From: Nocardiopsis dassonvillei subsp. dassonvillei DSM 43111
Lineage (GTDB): Bacteria; Actinomycetota; Actinomycetes; Streptosporangiales; Streptosporangiaceae
Direction: 5' to 3'
DNA: 64,000 nucleotides
Assembly (NCBI RefSeq): GCF_000092985.1
Contig: NC_014211.1
Coordinates: 496,001 to 560,000 of the forward strand
Shown here in pieces: positions 14,690-23,590 of the stretch. Numbering within the stretch: the stretch's first letter is position 1; each line of letters starts with the position of its first letter. The notes under the pieces are model-generated. The model worked only from the letters and a program-made list of their open reading frames with translations, was not told the DNA's origin and searched no databases. The position numbers were made by a program, and so were the translations under genes.

Positions 14690-15961
14690 TCAGTCGTGCG
14701 GCACCGAATCCGACACCGGATTGATCTGGTCCCGCATGTCCGCGGCCTCGATCTCCTCCCGGGTGATTCCGAGGATGAACGCGATCGTGTCCAGGTAGGG
14801 CACGCTCACCGAGGTGTCGGCCTGCTGCCGCACGACCGGCTTGGCGTTGAACGCCACGCCCAGCCCCGCCGCCTGCAGCATGTCCAGGTCGTTCGCGCCG
14901 TCGCCCACGGCCACGGTCTGCTCCAGGGGCACACCGGCCTCCGCGGCGAACCGCTCCAGGGTGGTCGCCTTGCCCTTGCGGTCGATGATCGGCCCCACCA
15001 GTTCGCCGGTGAGCTTGCCGTCGACGATCTCCAGGGTGTTCGCGGCGGCGTAGTCCAACCCGAGGCGCTCCACGAGCACGTCCGTGAACTGGGTGAAGCC
15101 GCCGCTGACGATCCCGCACTCGTACCCCAGGCGCTTCAGGGTGCGGACCAGCGTCCTGGCGCCCGGTGTCAGCTGGATCTCCTCGCACACCTTGGGAATG
15201 GCGGAGGCGTCCAGGCCCCTCAGCAGCATCACCCGGCGGCGCAGCGACTCCTCGAAGTCCAGCTCGCCGCGCATGGCCTCCTCGGTGACCCGGGCGACCT
15301 CGTCCGCGCATCCGGCGTGCGCGGCCAGCAGCTCGATGACCTCGCCCTGGATCAGCGTGGAGTCCACGTCCATGACGATGAGGTGCTTGGCCCGCCGGTG
15401 CAGGCCGCTGGGCTGCACGGCCACGTCCACCCCCTGGGTGGACCCCTCCATGGCGAGTTCGGCGCGCAGCTGGTCGGCGTCACCGCCGGAGATCTCCATC
15501 TCCACGGAGGTCACCGGGAAGCTGGACAGCCGCTCGATCCGGTCGATGTTCGCGCCCGCGCGCGCGACGCACGAGGTGAGGGCGCCCAGGGCGCCGGGAC
15601 GCAGCGGGTCGGCCAGGACGGTCACGTGCAGCCGGTCGTGGACGACCGCCTTCACGCGGCCGTTGTCCTTCCCTCCGCTCTTGCCGTAGCCGACCTCCAT
15701 GTCGAGGTCGATGGCGGTCTTGTCGAGCGCGTTGCGGACCTCCTCGAAGACCCGCGAGGGACTCACACCGGGAGCCACCCGCTCGTCCACCTCCAGGACC
15801 GCGCCCAGCACGAGGCGGCCCGCGAGGACCACCTGTTCCAGGTCGGCGATGGTCACCGGAAAGACGGAGAGGGTGCTCAGCAGACGAGCACTGATGCCCG
15901 GACGGTCGTGGCCGGTCACCGTCACCAACAGCGTGGATTTCTCATTCATGGCGGTGTCCAC
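14690..15961 (-). CDS. serB: Phosphoserine phosphatase with N-terminal ACT domains
   Basis: This 423-aa cytosolic enzyme performs the last step of serine synthesis, phosphoserine to serine. Two ACT-like regulatory segments come first (residues 8-90 and 104-180, beginning LLVTVTGHDRPGIS), followed by a HAD phosphatase domain. That domain has the nucleophile motif DVDSTL, the serine and lysine motifs (IVSGGFTQF, DRKGKA) and the metal-binding GDGANDLDML. The start is GTG 15961 (ATG 15949 four codons later is as likely), and neither has a good ribosome binding site. It is transcribed alone toward the rRNA operon. Confidence 0.95.
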   Translation of the reverse strand: MDTAMNEKSTLLVTVTGHDRPGISARLLSTLSVFPVTIADLEQVVLAGRLVLGAVLEVDERVAPGVSPSRVFEEVRNALDKTAIDLDMEVGYGKSGGKDNGRVKAVVHDRLHVTVLADPLRPGALGALTSCVARAGANIDRIERLSSFPVTSVEMEISGGDADQLRAELAMEGSTQGVDVAVQPSGLHRRAKHLIVMDVDSTLIQGEVIELLAAHAGCADEVARVTEEAMRGELDFEESLRRRVMLLRGLDASAIPKVCEEIQLTPGARTLVRTLKRLGYECGIVSGGFTQFTDVLVERLGLDYAAANTLEIVDGKLTGELVGPIIDRKGKATTLERFAAEAGVPLEQTVAVGDGANDLDMLQAAGLGVAFNAKPVVRQQADTSVSVPYLDTIAFILGITREEIEAADMRDQINPVSDSVPHD

Positions 15962-16050
15962 GGTACTCGGCCGTCCCGGAGGGGCGTCGCGCAGGGCTGA
16001 CCCTTTTCCCAGCTAGTTCACTATGTGGACAGCTGTAGGCGCGACGTACG

Positions 16051-16704
16051 TCACCTGTCCTTCCGACTCTTCTTCTTTCGCTTGGGGCCCTTGGCCTTGA
16101 CGTCCACCCCGCCCAGCATGCAGGTTCCCGTCAGACGGACGACCGGGGCGTTCGGATCGGTGACCTGGTCCGTTCCGTGCAGATCGGCGCCGCCCAGGAT
16201 CCCGGACGTGTTGTTGATCACCCTGACCCCGTGGGGCACGACGATGTCCACTCCGCCCATGATCACCGCGACCTGGATGGTCACCTCGTGCTGGCTGAGC
16301 ACAGCCTCGCGCAGGTCCAGTTCCACCCCGCCGCACAGCACGGACACGTTCGTGCGCGGCTCGACCAGCCAGCGGCCCTTGCGCTCGCAGCCGCCGAACA
16401 CCGCGACCAGGTTCTCCGAGCCCTTGCTCTGTCCGGCCAGGTCACGCGCCTCGCTGCCCAGGATCTCCATGCCGCTGGGCGCGTCGGAACGCCGTTCCAT
16501 CGACGCGTAGTCGTACCCGTGGCCGGGCGCGGGCAGGTCCTCCACGATGGGTCCGAGCTCGCCCATGGTCTTGGCCCTGTAGAGGGTGTCCAGTCGCTCC
16601 TCGTGCTCGACCGGTGTCAGCCGCCCCTCGGCCAGGGCCTCGCGCAGCCGCTCGGCAACCTTGTCCCGGTCCGCGTCGGAGGCTCGGATGTGCTCGGGCT
16701 GCAT
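16051..16704 (-). CDS. DUF1707 / LiaF-C-like protein
   Basis: This is a 217-aa soluble protein. Residues 5-58 (ASDADRDKVAERLREALAEG...) are the DUF1707 (SHOCT-like) helical domain. Residues 95-203 form a repeated beta-strand region, with FGG, LCGGVELDL, IMGGVDIVVP and MLGGVDVKAK, as in the C-terminal domain of LiaF-type envelope-stress proteins. A basic tail (KGPKRKKKSRKDR) ends it. No transmembrane helix is present, so it probably binds a membrane partner or acts in the cytosol. ATG 16704 has GAGGAGAC about 8 bp upstream. The 368-bp gap to the divergent gene at 17073 holds only promoter sequence, including a GATACC/TACTGG stretch near 16765. Confidence 0.75.
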   Translation of the reverse strand: MQPEHIRASDADRDKVAERLREALAEGRLTPVEHEERLDTLYRAKTMGELGPIVEDLPAPGHGYDYASMERRSDAPSGMEILGSEARDLAGQSKGSENLVAVFGGCERKGRWLVEPRTNVSVLCGGVELDLREAVLSQHEVTIQVAVIMGGVDIVVPHGVRVINNTSGILGGADLHGTDQVTDPNAPVVRLTGTCMLGGVDVKAKGPKRKKKSRKDR

Positions 16705-17072
16705 GATGACGGGTCTCCTCGTTCCTTCCGTGGGGCCGGGGATCCGGCCGACCACACAACCAGTATCGGTATTCTCCGCCTTCCCGGGATCAGGTAACGC
16801 CCCTGGCCCGACCCCGAGAATTCCGTTCCCCGTCCCAGGGTGTTCCCGCCCCCCTCCAGAGTGGCCCGCGAGAGCACGCGGAACAACCCCCGCCCCGTCC
16901 TTGCTCAACGCCTCAGCGTCCGACCGGCCGCGGGTCCGGCCGGACGCGTGCCGGGACCGGGCACGGGACCGCGGGGTGGTGCGCACCGCAGGGCCGCGGT
17001 GGCGGGGACCCCAGGACGGTTCCGGGGCCCGCACCATGGAGGGCGCCCCGCCGCCCTCCCTAGCGTGGCCGC

Positions 17073-18650
17073 ATGACTCCCGACCCACACGCCCGTCCCC
17101 GCCCAGATCCACTCCCGGGACGGGTTCCACACCCGGGGCCACGCGGCGGACACCGCGTCCTCAGCGTCCTGGGAGCCGCCGCGCTGCTGCTCCTGCACGC
17201 GGCCCCCGCCTCCGCCGAACCCCTGCGGACCCCGGCCCCCGCCGCGGTCGACGCCCTCGTGGAGGAGTACCGGGAGGCCACCGGCCTTCCCGGCGCGGCG
17301 GTGGTCCTGACCCACGGCACGGAGGTCGTCCACGCGCAGGGGTACGGCACCACCCCCGGCGGGGAGCCCGTCACCGAGCGCACACCCATGGCCGTGGCCT
17401 CGGTGAGCAAGTCCTTCACCGCGCTGGCGGTCCTCCAGCTGGTCGAGGCGGGAGAGCTCGGCCTGGACGACCCGCTGCGGGAGCACCTGCCCGAGTTCAC
17501 GATGGCCGACCCCCGCGCGGCGCGGATCACCGTCCGCCAGCTGCTCGACCAGACCTCCGGCATGTCCGACTCCGAGTTCGCCTCCTACAGCCGGGGCCGG
17601 AGCACCCTCACCCTGCGCCAGTCCGTCGAGGACCTGCGCGACGCGGGTCTGGCCGCCGAACCCGGCACGCGGTGGGAGTACCACAACCCCAACTTCCAGG
17701 TCGCCGCCCGCCTGGTCGAGGTGGTCGGCGGGCGGTCCTTCGCCGACCACCTGGACGAGCGGGTCCTCTCGCCGCTGGGGATGGACGACACCACCACCGT
17801 CGACACCGACCTCGACCTGCCGTCCGGCGCGCGCGGCCACATCAGCGTGCTCGGACTCCCGTTCCCGGCGGACGAACCCCCCGGGTTCGGCAACGGCTCG
17901 GGCGGCGTCATCAGCACCGCCGCGGACATGGGCGCGTGGCTCGTCGCCCACAACAACGGCGGTCGGGGCCCCGGCGGGGAACGGATCCTGTCCGAGGAGG
18001 GGATCGAGGCCCTGCACACCCCCTCGCCGGTCTCCGGGGGCTCCTACGCCCTGGGGTGGTCGACGGACGAGACCGGTTCGGGGGCGCCGGTGGTCGAGCA
18101 CAGCGGCAACCTGATGACCGCCACCGCGCACCAGGCGCTGCTGCCCGAGAGCGGTCACGGTGTGGCGGTCATGGCCAACAGCGGGTCGGCGGGCAGCGGC
18201 GCCTCCGCCCTGGCCGCCGCGCTCGTGGAGCTGATCGACTCCGGGCGTGCGCCCGTACCGCCGACGGGAACGCTGGTGCTGGTCGCGGACGCCGTCCTGC
18301 TCGCCCTGGGCGCCGCCGCCGTACCGCTCGCCTGGCGCGGCGTCCGGCGCGCGGGTGACTGGGCCCGCGCACGCGGGGGGCGCCCGTGGTGGGCCGCGGC
18401 GGCGCGCCTGCTGCCCTGCACCGCGCCGCCGCTGCTGCTGGCGGTCCTGCACGAGGTGGTCGGGTGGCTCTACCGGGGCAGGGACGTGGCGTGGTTCCAG
18501 GTGCCCTACCTCTTCACGTCCTTCTGGGCGGCCCTCGCCCTACTCGCCCTGGCCTGTGCGACGGTCGCCTCGGTCCGCGTCGTCCGTCTGGTGTCGGTGC
18601 GCCGTGGAACAGGCGGTACCGGCGGGAGAGCGGAGCGCGCGTCGGGCTGA
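17073..18650 (+). CDS. Secreted, membrane-anchored serine hydrolase (beta-lactamase/class C type)
   Basis: This 525-aa protein has a signal peptide (hydrophobic residues 28-48, cleavage after ASA) and a penicillin-binding/beta-lactamase-fold domain (about 55-375). The catalytic motif is SVSK (S110, K113), with YHN at 203-205 and HSG in place of KTG. Three C-terminal transmembrane helices follow (about 395-417, 438-460 and 475-505), so the catalytic domain is tethered outside. Such proteins act as esterases or D-aminopeptidases, and the substrate is unknown. TAGCGT at 17061-17066 ends 6 bp before the ATG with no ribosome binding site, so the gene is probably leaderless. Confidence 0.85.
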   Translation: MTPDPHARPRPDPLPGRVPHPGPRGGHRVLSVLGAAALLLLHAAPASAEPLRTPAPAAVDALVEEYREATGLPGAAVVLTHGTEVVHAQGYGTTPGGEPVTERTPMAVASVSKSFTALAVLQLVEAGELGLDDPLREHLPEFTMADPRAARITVRQLLDQTSGMSDSEFASYSRGRSTLTLRQSVEDLRDAGLAAEPGTRWEYHNPNFQVAARLVEVVGGRSFADHLDERVLSPLGMDDTTTVDTDLDLPSGARGHISVLGLPFPADEPPGFGNGSGGVISTAADMGAWLVAHNNGGRGPGGERILSEEGIEALHTPSPVSGGSYALGWSTDETGSGAPVVEHSGNLMTATAHQALLPESGHGVAVMANSGSAGSGASALAAALVELIDSGRAPVPPTGTLVLVADAVLLALGAAAVPLAWRGVRRAGDWARARGGRPWWAAAARLLPCTAPPLLLAVLHEVVGWLYRGRDVAWFQVPYLFTSFWAALALLALACATVASVRVVRLVSVRRGTGGTGGRAERASG

Positions 18651-18672
18651 GCGACCGGGGCCGCCCGGTCGC
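18651..18672 (+). terminator. Short hairpin after the serine hydrolase gene
   Basis: GCGACCGG and CCGGTCGC pair around 6 nt, directly after the stop codon. It lies between two convergent genes. Confidence 0.5.
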
Positions 18673-18757
18673 CCGGGGGCGGGCACGGCCGTCCCGGCTT
18701 CCCGTTCGTTCCCGGACCGGGATCCCGTGCTCGCCTCCCGGCCGCTCCCGGGTCCGC

Positions 18758-19537
18758 TCAGCGCCCCGGAACGCCCCGGTCGGACGGGTCGATCGCCCCG
18801 TGCGCGGCCACCAGGGCCCTGCGCACCGCCGCGTCGAGCCTGCGCAGCCCCTCGGAGCGGGCCGTGGCCTGGTGGGCGGTCAGTCCCCGTCCCGACGACG
18901 GCTCGGCCAGCTCCACCACCCCGGCCAGCCGTGCCGCCTGCTCCGCCACACGGTGCGCCCGGGGCGGGTACCCGCGCGCCAGCGAGGGCGGGCCGCCGTC
19001 CAGTTCGCCCAGTCTTCGGTGCACGTCCGGTGCGAACGGGGCGACGTCGTCCACGCCCTCCATTGCCCGGGCGGCCTCGATGAGGGCGAGCTTCAGCGCC
19101 TGCTCCGCCTCGGCCAGGCCGGGTACCTGCGGCAGTGCGTCGTTCGCCGGATACGGTGTCCACGAAACGCCCACATAGGATGAACCACGCCGGTCGGCGG
19201 AGGGCACCAGGCCCACCTGCCGGTCGGCGAGCCGCACCAGCACCCCCTCCCGCGCCTCGACGGCGGCCTGGTTGAGTTCCTTGGGGCCCACGAGCCCGAG
19301 GGGATCGCCCCAGGTGGGCAGGGCCAACCGGAAGGCGGACAGCCCCAGGCCGCGCAGCCGTGTCAGTGCGGCCCGCAGCGGTACGCCGCTGTCGAAGGGC
19401 AGGTCCACTGCCGGTACTGTCCCGATCAGGTTGGGACCACCGCGCCGCTCGACGGCGTCGACGGCCTCGTCGAGGCCGACGTGTCCGGCCAGCCAGGCGT
19501 TGCCCCAGGCGACGAGTGGTGCGGACGAGAGATGCAT
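18758..19537 (-). CDS. Conserved actinobacterial protein of unknown function
   Basis: This 259-aa soluble protein begins MHLSSAPLVAWGNAWLAGHV. It has no signal peptide, membrane helix or recognised catalytic motif. It is rich in Ala, Leu, Gly and Arg, with the conserved-looking stretch ALTRLRGLGLSAFRLALPTW. I recall similar proteins beside an ABC ATPase in Streptomyces, as here, where the divergent ATPase gene starts 56 bp away. That suggests shared regulation but gives no function. TACCCT on this strand ends 6 bp before the ATG, indicating a leaderless mRNA. Confidence 0.7.
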   Translation of the reverse strand: MHLSSAPLVAWGNAWLAGHVGLDEAVDAVERRGGPNLIGTVPAVDLPFDSGVPLRAALTRLRGLGLSAFRLALPTWGDPLGLVGPKELNQAAVEAREGVLVRLADRQVGLVPSADRRGSSYVGVSWTPYPANDALPQVPGLAEAEQALKLALIEAARAMEGVDDVAPFAPDVHRRLGELDGGPPSLARGYPPRAHRVAEQAARLAGVVELAEPSSGRGLTAHQATARSEGLRRLDAAVRRALVAAHGAIDPSDRGVPGR

Positions 19538-19593
19538 TGCTTCAGGGTAGGGCGGCCCGTGCACCGGCGTGGGACGTGACGTGAGGGAGGACG

Positions 19594-20379
19594 ATGGACG
19601 GGCGTGTTCTGGGCCTGAGCGGGGTCACGGTGCGGAGGGGCGACGCCCATCTGCTGGACGGGGTGGACTGGACGGTCCTGGAGGGCGAGCGCTGGGTCGT
19701 CCTGGGCCCCAACGGTGCGGGCAAGACCACACTGCTCAACGTGGCCTACAGCCAGACGCACCCGACCGCGGGCGAGGTGGAGATCCTCGGTGAGCGGCTG
19801 GGCCGGGTGGACGTGTTCGAGCTGCGTCCGCTCATCGGCTACGCGGGCGCCTCGGTGGCGTCGCGGATCGAGGAGGGCACCGAGGTCCTCGACATCGTGC
19901 TGAGCGCCGCCTACGGCTACGTGGGCCGCTTCCGCGAGGAGTACGGGAACCCGGACTACGGCCGCGCCCGCGCCCTGCTGGGCCACTGGGGCGTCGCCGA
20001 CCTGGCCGACCGCCGGTTCCACACCCTCTCCGAGGGCGAGCGCAAGCGCGTGCTCATCGCCCGTGCGCTGATGTCGGACCCGGAGCTGCTGCTCCTGGAC
20101 GAGCCCGCCGCCGGGCTGGACCTGGGCGGCCGTGAGGACCTGGTGCGCCGTCTGGGGAGCCTGGCCCGCAACGAGGCCGCGCCCGCGCTGGTGGTGGTGT
20201 CCCACCACGTGGAGGAGATCCCCGCAGGGACCACGCACGCCCTGCTGCTGCGCGGGGGTTCGGTGGTGCAGGCCGGTCCGATCGACGGGGTCCTGACCGC
20301 GGACCACCTGTCGGAGACCTTCGGGCTCGCGCTGAAGGTGGAGAGGGACGGCGAGCGCTGGAGCGCCCGGGCGGTCTGA
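19594..20379 (+). CDS. ABC transporter ATP-binding protein without permease (YlmA-like)
   Basis: This 261-aa single nucleotide-binding domain has Walker A GPNGAGKTT (residues 39-47), the signature LSEGERKRV, Walker B LLLLDEPAAGLD and a switch histidine in VVVSHHVEEI. No membrane partner is encoded nearby. It belongs to the YlmA/ModF-like group of stand-alone ATPases of unclear role. The ATG at 19594 follows GGGAGG by 3-4 bp. It diverges from the hypothetical gene at 19537 and is followed by a 400-bp gap. Confidence 0.88.
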   Translation: MDGRVLGLSGVTVRRGDAHLLDGVDWTVLEGERWVVLGPNGAGKTTLLNVAYSQTHPTAGEVEILGERLGRVDVFELRPLIGYAGASVASRIEEGTEVLDIVLSAAYGYVGRFREEYGNPDYGRARALLGHWGVADLADRRFHTLSEGERKRVLIARALMSDPELLLLDEPAAGLDLGGREDLVRRLGSLARNEAAPALVVVSHHVEEIPAGTTHALLLRGGSVVQAGPIDGVLTADHLSETFGLALKVERDGERWSARAV

Positions 20380-20515
20380 GGGTCCGGGCCGCCTGGGGGC
20401 TGGCGGCACGGGTGCGCCGGAGTCCGTCCGGGCGGATGCCCCGGCCCGGGCCCCGGGCGTGCGGACACCCGGCCCTCCGGGCAGGTGTTCCGTCCGTGCG
20501 TATGAGCCCCGACGA

Positions 20516-20600
20516 CAGATTCCCTCTTATTGGATTGCATTAACGGAGCAAATGTATTGACCATAAACAGTGTTTCTGTCCGGATGTGGTCGCCCCGGCG
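20516..20600. promoter_or_regulatory. AT-rich segment in the 403-bp gap before the SPFH gene
   Basis: The gap 20380-20782 has no gene. Within it, 20516-20582 is far richer in A and T than anything around it. It contains small dyads (TTGC..GCAA across ATTAACGGA, and ACAG..CTGT across TGTTT) and TTGACC at 20557-20562, a good -35 hexamer without an obvious -10 partner. It is probably the regulatory region of the downstream SPFH gene. Confidence 0.4.
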
Positions 20601-20782
20601 CATATGGGGTAGCGTCAGCGGACGGTGAGCGGATCGCTCCATTTCGGCGCGCTTTATGATCTTCGGGTGGGCGGGGCCGCCGGGTGCGGTCCGTGCCCGC
20701 CTGTCACCCCCGTCTGGAGATCCGGAGCTGCCCAGATGCCGATACCGAATGACGTCCTCCGTCCGGAAACCGGGGCGGCCCC

Positions 20783-21706
20783 ATGACCATGATCATCATC
20801 GTGGCGCTTTTCGTCGCGGTTCTTCTGCTCGTCTTCTGGCGGAGCGTGCGTATCGTCCCGCACTCGATGGAGGACGTCGTCGAGCGTTTCGGTAAGTTCC
20901 ACCGGACGTTGAGCTCGGGTTTCAACATCGTCATCCCCGGTGTGGACCACGTGCGCGAACGCATCGACCGCCGCGTCCAGGTCGTGAGCTTCCCGCCGCA
21001 GTCGGCCATCACCGAGGACAACCTCGCGGTCGAGGTCGACTCGGCGGTCTACATCAGGGTCGTGGACGCCTACCGGGCCACCTACGAGGTGGCCAACTTC
21101 ATCCAGGCCGTCGAGCAGCTGACCCTGGCCACGCTGCGCAACGTCATCGGCGGCATGAACCTGGAGGGGACGCTCACCTCCCGGGACGCGATCAACCGCG
21201 AGCTGAAGGCCGTGCTGGACGAGGCCACCAGCGACTGGGGCATCGAGATCAGCCGCATCGAGCTCAAGGGCATCGAGCCGCCGTCCTCCGTGCAGGAGGC
21301 GATGGAGATGCAGATGCGCGCCGACCGCGAGAAGCGCGCCCAGCTGCTCAGCGCCGAGGGCGAGAAGCAGTCCGCGGTCCTGCGCGCCGAGGGTGAGCGC
21401 TCGGCCGCGGTGCTGCGGGCCAGGGGCGCGGCCGAGGCGCAGGCGCTCACCTCCAAGGCCGACGCCGAGGCACAGACCACCCGGGCCCGCGGTGAGGCCG
21501 ACGCCATCCACATGGTGTTCAAGGCCCTGCACACCAGCCGGGTCGACCCGGACGTGCTGGCCTACCACTACCTCCAGAAGCTCCCGGAGATCGCCCGGGG
21601 CGACGCCAACAAGGTGTGGGTCGTCCCGGCCGAGATGGGCCAGGCGCTCAAGGGGGTCAGCGCCGCGTTCGACCGGCTGCGCGACGACGTGGTCCGGGCC
21701 CCCTGA
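20783..21706 (+). CDS. SPFH/Band 7 (stomatin-like) membrane protein
   Basis: This 307-aa protein has one N-terminal helix (residues 3-20, MIIIVALFVAVLLLVFW) and a Band 7 domain (about 25-190, with ERFGKFHRTLSSGFNIVIPG and SAITEDNLAVEVDSAVY). An Ala/Glu/Arg-rich coiled-coil region (about 180-250) follows. These proteins oligomerise on the membrane and organise microdomains, often with an NfeD partner. No NfeD gene is visible next to it. The ATG follows no strong ribosome binding site (an ATG two codons later is possible). A strong hairpin follows at 21788. Confidence 0.9.
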   Translation: MTMIIIVALFVAVLLLVFWRSVRIVPHSMEDVVERFGKFHRTLSSGFNIVIPGVDHVRERIDRRVQVVSFPPQSAITEDNLAVEVDSAVYIRVVDAYRATYEVANFIQAVEQLTLATLRNVIGGMNLEGTLTSRDAINRELKAVLDEATSDWGIEISRIELKGIEPPSSVQEAMEMQMRADREKRAQLLSAEGEKQSAVLRAEGERSAAVLRARGAAEAQALTSKADAEAQTTRARGEADAIHMVFKALHTSRVDPDVLAYHYLQKLPEIARGDANKVWVVPAEMGQALKGVSAAFDRLRDDVVRAP

Positions 21707-21787
21707 CCCGGCTCCGCCGCCCGGCCGCCCGCCCGCCCCGCGAACCGGTTCCGCGGCGTCGGACCGGCTGACTGAGGGCCGGACCGC

Positions 21788-21826
21788 GAGGGCCCGAGCC
21801 CGGTCCAGTACCGGGCTCGGGCCCTC
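21788..21826 (+). terminator. 17-bp perfect hairpin terminator
   Basis: Arms 21788-21804 and 21810-21826 are perfect complements around CCAGT. It lies 80 bp after the SPFH stop. Confidence 0.8.
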
Positions 21827-21915
21827 CGCGTATCCCGGCATGATCATCCGATGACCCGCTCTCGTAGTCTGTTGTCGTCCTCGACCGTCGGGGGCGGACA
21901 GGGAGAGCTGGGCGG

Positions 21916-22674
21916 ATGGAACTCTGGGAGGCGGCGGTCATCCTTCTCGCCGGTGTGGCGGCCGGCGGGATCAACGCCATCGCGGGGTCGGGGACGCTGT
22001 TCACCTTCCCCGTGCTCCTGGCGCTCGGCTACCCGCCGATCACGGCGACCGTCTCCAACAGCATCGGCCTGGCCCCCGGGACGCTCAGCGGCACCATCGC
22101 CTACCGCCGGGAGCTGGCGGGCCAGCGCGCCCGCATCCTCCGGCTGGGCAGCATGTCCTTCCTCGGAGCGGTGACCGGCGCCCTGCTGCTGATCTACCTG
22201 CCTCCGGGCGTGTTCGAGGCCGTGGTGCCGTTCATGATCGGCCTCGCCTGCGTGCTGATCGTCCTCCAGCCGCGCATCACCCGGTGGGTCCGCTCGCGCA
22301 GGCCCGCCCACAGGGACGGCGGCCCTCTGCTGCCGCTGGGCGCCTACGCGACCGGCGCCTACGGCGGCTACTTCGCCGCCGCCCAGGGGATCATCCTCAT
22401 GAGCATCCTGGGCACCGCCCTGGACGAGGAGATCCAGCGGCTCAACGCCCTGAAGAACATGCTCGCCACCATCGTCAACACCACGGCCTCGGTGTTCTAC
22501 ATCGTCCTGGCCGAGCCCGCCTGGCCGGTGGTCGGCCTCATCGCCTGCGGGACCATCATCGGCGGGTACCTGGGCGGAAGGTTCGGGCGCAAGCTCAGCC
22601 CGGCCGCCCTGCGGGTGTGCCTGGTCCTGGTGGGACTGTCCGCCGCGGTCCAGATCATCATGGGCCGGGTCTGA
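21916..22674 (+). CDS. TauE/SafE-family (DUF81) membrane permease
   Basis: This 252-aa protein has about eight hydrophobic helices in two repeats. Family features are GGINAIAGSGTLFTFPVLL near the N-terminus and the second-repeat motif GAYGGYFAAAQGI. Members export sulfite, sulfoacetate or related organic anions across the plasma membrane, and the substrate cannot be told here. ATG 21916 has GGGAG about 11 bp upstream. TAGTCT near 21867 is a possible -10 element. It stands alone after the terminator at 21788. Confidence 0.88.
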   Translation: MELWEAAVILLAGVAAGGINAIAGSGTLFTFPVLLALGYPPITATVSNSIGLAPGTLSGTIAYRRELAGQRARILRLGSMSFLGAVTGALLLIYLPPGVFEAVVPFMIGLACVLIVLQPRITRWVRSRRPAHRDGGPLLPLGAYATGAYGGYFAAAQGIILMSILGTALDEEIQRLNALKNMLATIVNTTASVFYIVLAEPAWPVVGLIACGTIIGGYLGGRFGRKLSPAALRVCLVLVGLSAAVQIIMGRV

Positions 22675-22756
22675 CCCCGCCCCGCCGATCCCCTCGCATG
22701 GACCCGCCGCCCTCCGCGACGCCCCGTGAGAGGGCTTCGCGCCGGGCCCCGTCGGG

Positions 22757-23380
22757 TCAGGTCCGGAAGTACCCGCGGCGGTCGGCGTCGTCCACCAGGG
22801 CGGTCGCGTAGGCGCCCAGCGCCTCCGACCCCTCCTGGATCAGTTTGACCTTCTCCATCACCTGCGCCCGGGTGATCCCGAAGCGCACCCACGTGCCGCC
22901 CTCGTTGTGCCAGTTGGCGAGCATGGGCGAGAGCCGGTCGACCGCGCGGGCGAACCGCGCCTCGGCGGTGGCGCGCGCCTCGAACTCCTCCCACAGCTCG
23001 CGGGCCCGCTCGGCCTGGTCCTCGGGCAGGAGGGGGAAGATGCGGTCGGCCGCGGCCCGCTCGCGCTCCGCCTGGGTCCGGGAGTTGACGGTGTCGAAGA
23101 GGAAGGTGTCCCCGGCGTCGATCTCGACGATGTCGTGGAGGACGAGCATCTCGACAACGCGGTCGATGTCGGTGCCCTCGGGCGCGTACTCGGCGAAGGT
23201 GCGGGCTGACAGGGCCAGGTGCCAGGAGTGCTCGGCCGAGTTCTCCCGCCGGGAGCCGTCCACCAGGAGGGACTGCCGCAGGATGCGCTTGAGTTTGTCG
23301 GCTTCCAGAAGGAAGCGGAGTTGCGCGTTCAACCGCTCGTTGTCGACCCCGCTGGCAAAGACCGGTGCCGGTTCCGTCAC
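22757..23380 (-). CDS. HD-domain phosphohydrolase (YfbR/HDDC2-like)
   Basis: This 207-aa cytosolic protein has an HD metal-binding core: EHSWH around residue 52, then VLHDIVEIDAGDTF with the HD pair, and an aspartate later (RAVDRLSPML). This arrangement matches the YfbR/HDDC2 family, 5'-deoxynucleotidases that dephosphorylate dNMPs, and the exact substrate is inferred. The GTG start at 23380 is chosen because AGGAGGG lies 9 bp upstream, and the longer upstream frame reads as non-coding composition. It is the last gene of a minus-strand group, 210 bp from the preceding gene. Confidence 0.82.
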   Translation of the reverse strand: MTEPAPVFASGVDNERLNAQLRFLLEADKLKRILRQSLLVDGSRRENSAEHSWHLALSARTFAEYAPEGTDIDRVVEMLVLHDIVEIDAGDTFLFDTVNSRTQAERERAAADRIFPLLPEDQAERARELWEEFEARATAEARFARAVDRLSPMLANWHNEGGTWVRFGITRAQVMEKVKLIQEGSEALGAYATALVDDADRRGYFRT

Positions 23381-23590
23381 GTGGTTCGCCCTCCTGAAGG
23401 ATGAGTCGAAACGGTCAGGTGGGCCGCTCTCGCGGCCGCCACTGGATGATCCCATGGAACGCGCACCAGCTGTCGCGGCGGCGTCCGTTGAGGGGACGCC
23501 GGAGGAGGTGCCAGGGTGCACCCGGTGAACGGGGGGTTTCGCACCGGACCGGAAAGCGGACGAAGCGCCCGGCGGGGCCCGCCGGAGCCC

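Noticed and set aside
20738..20760. CCGAAT before the SPFH gene as a second SigK promoter
   Set aside because: No CCATCC-like hexamer lies at 15-19 bp upstream.
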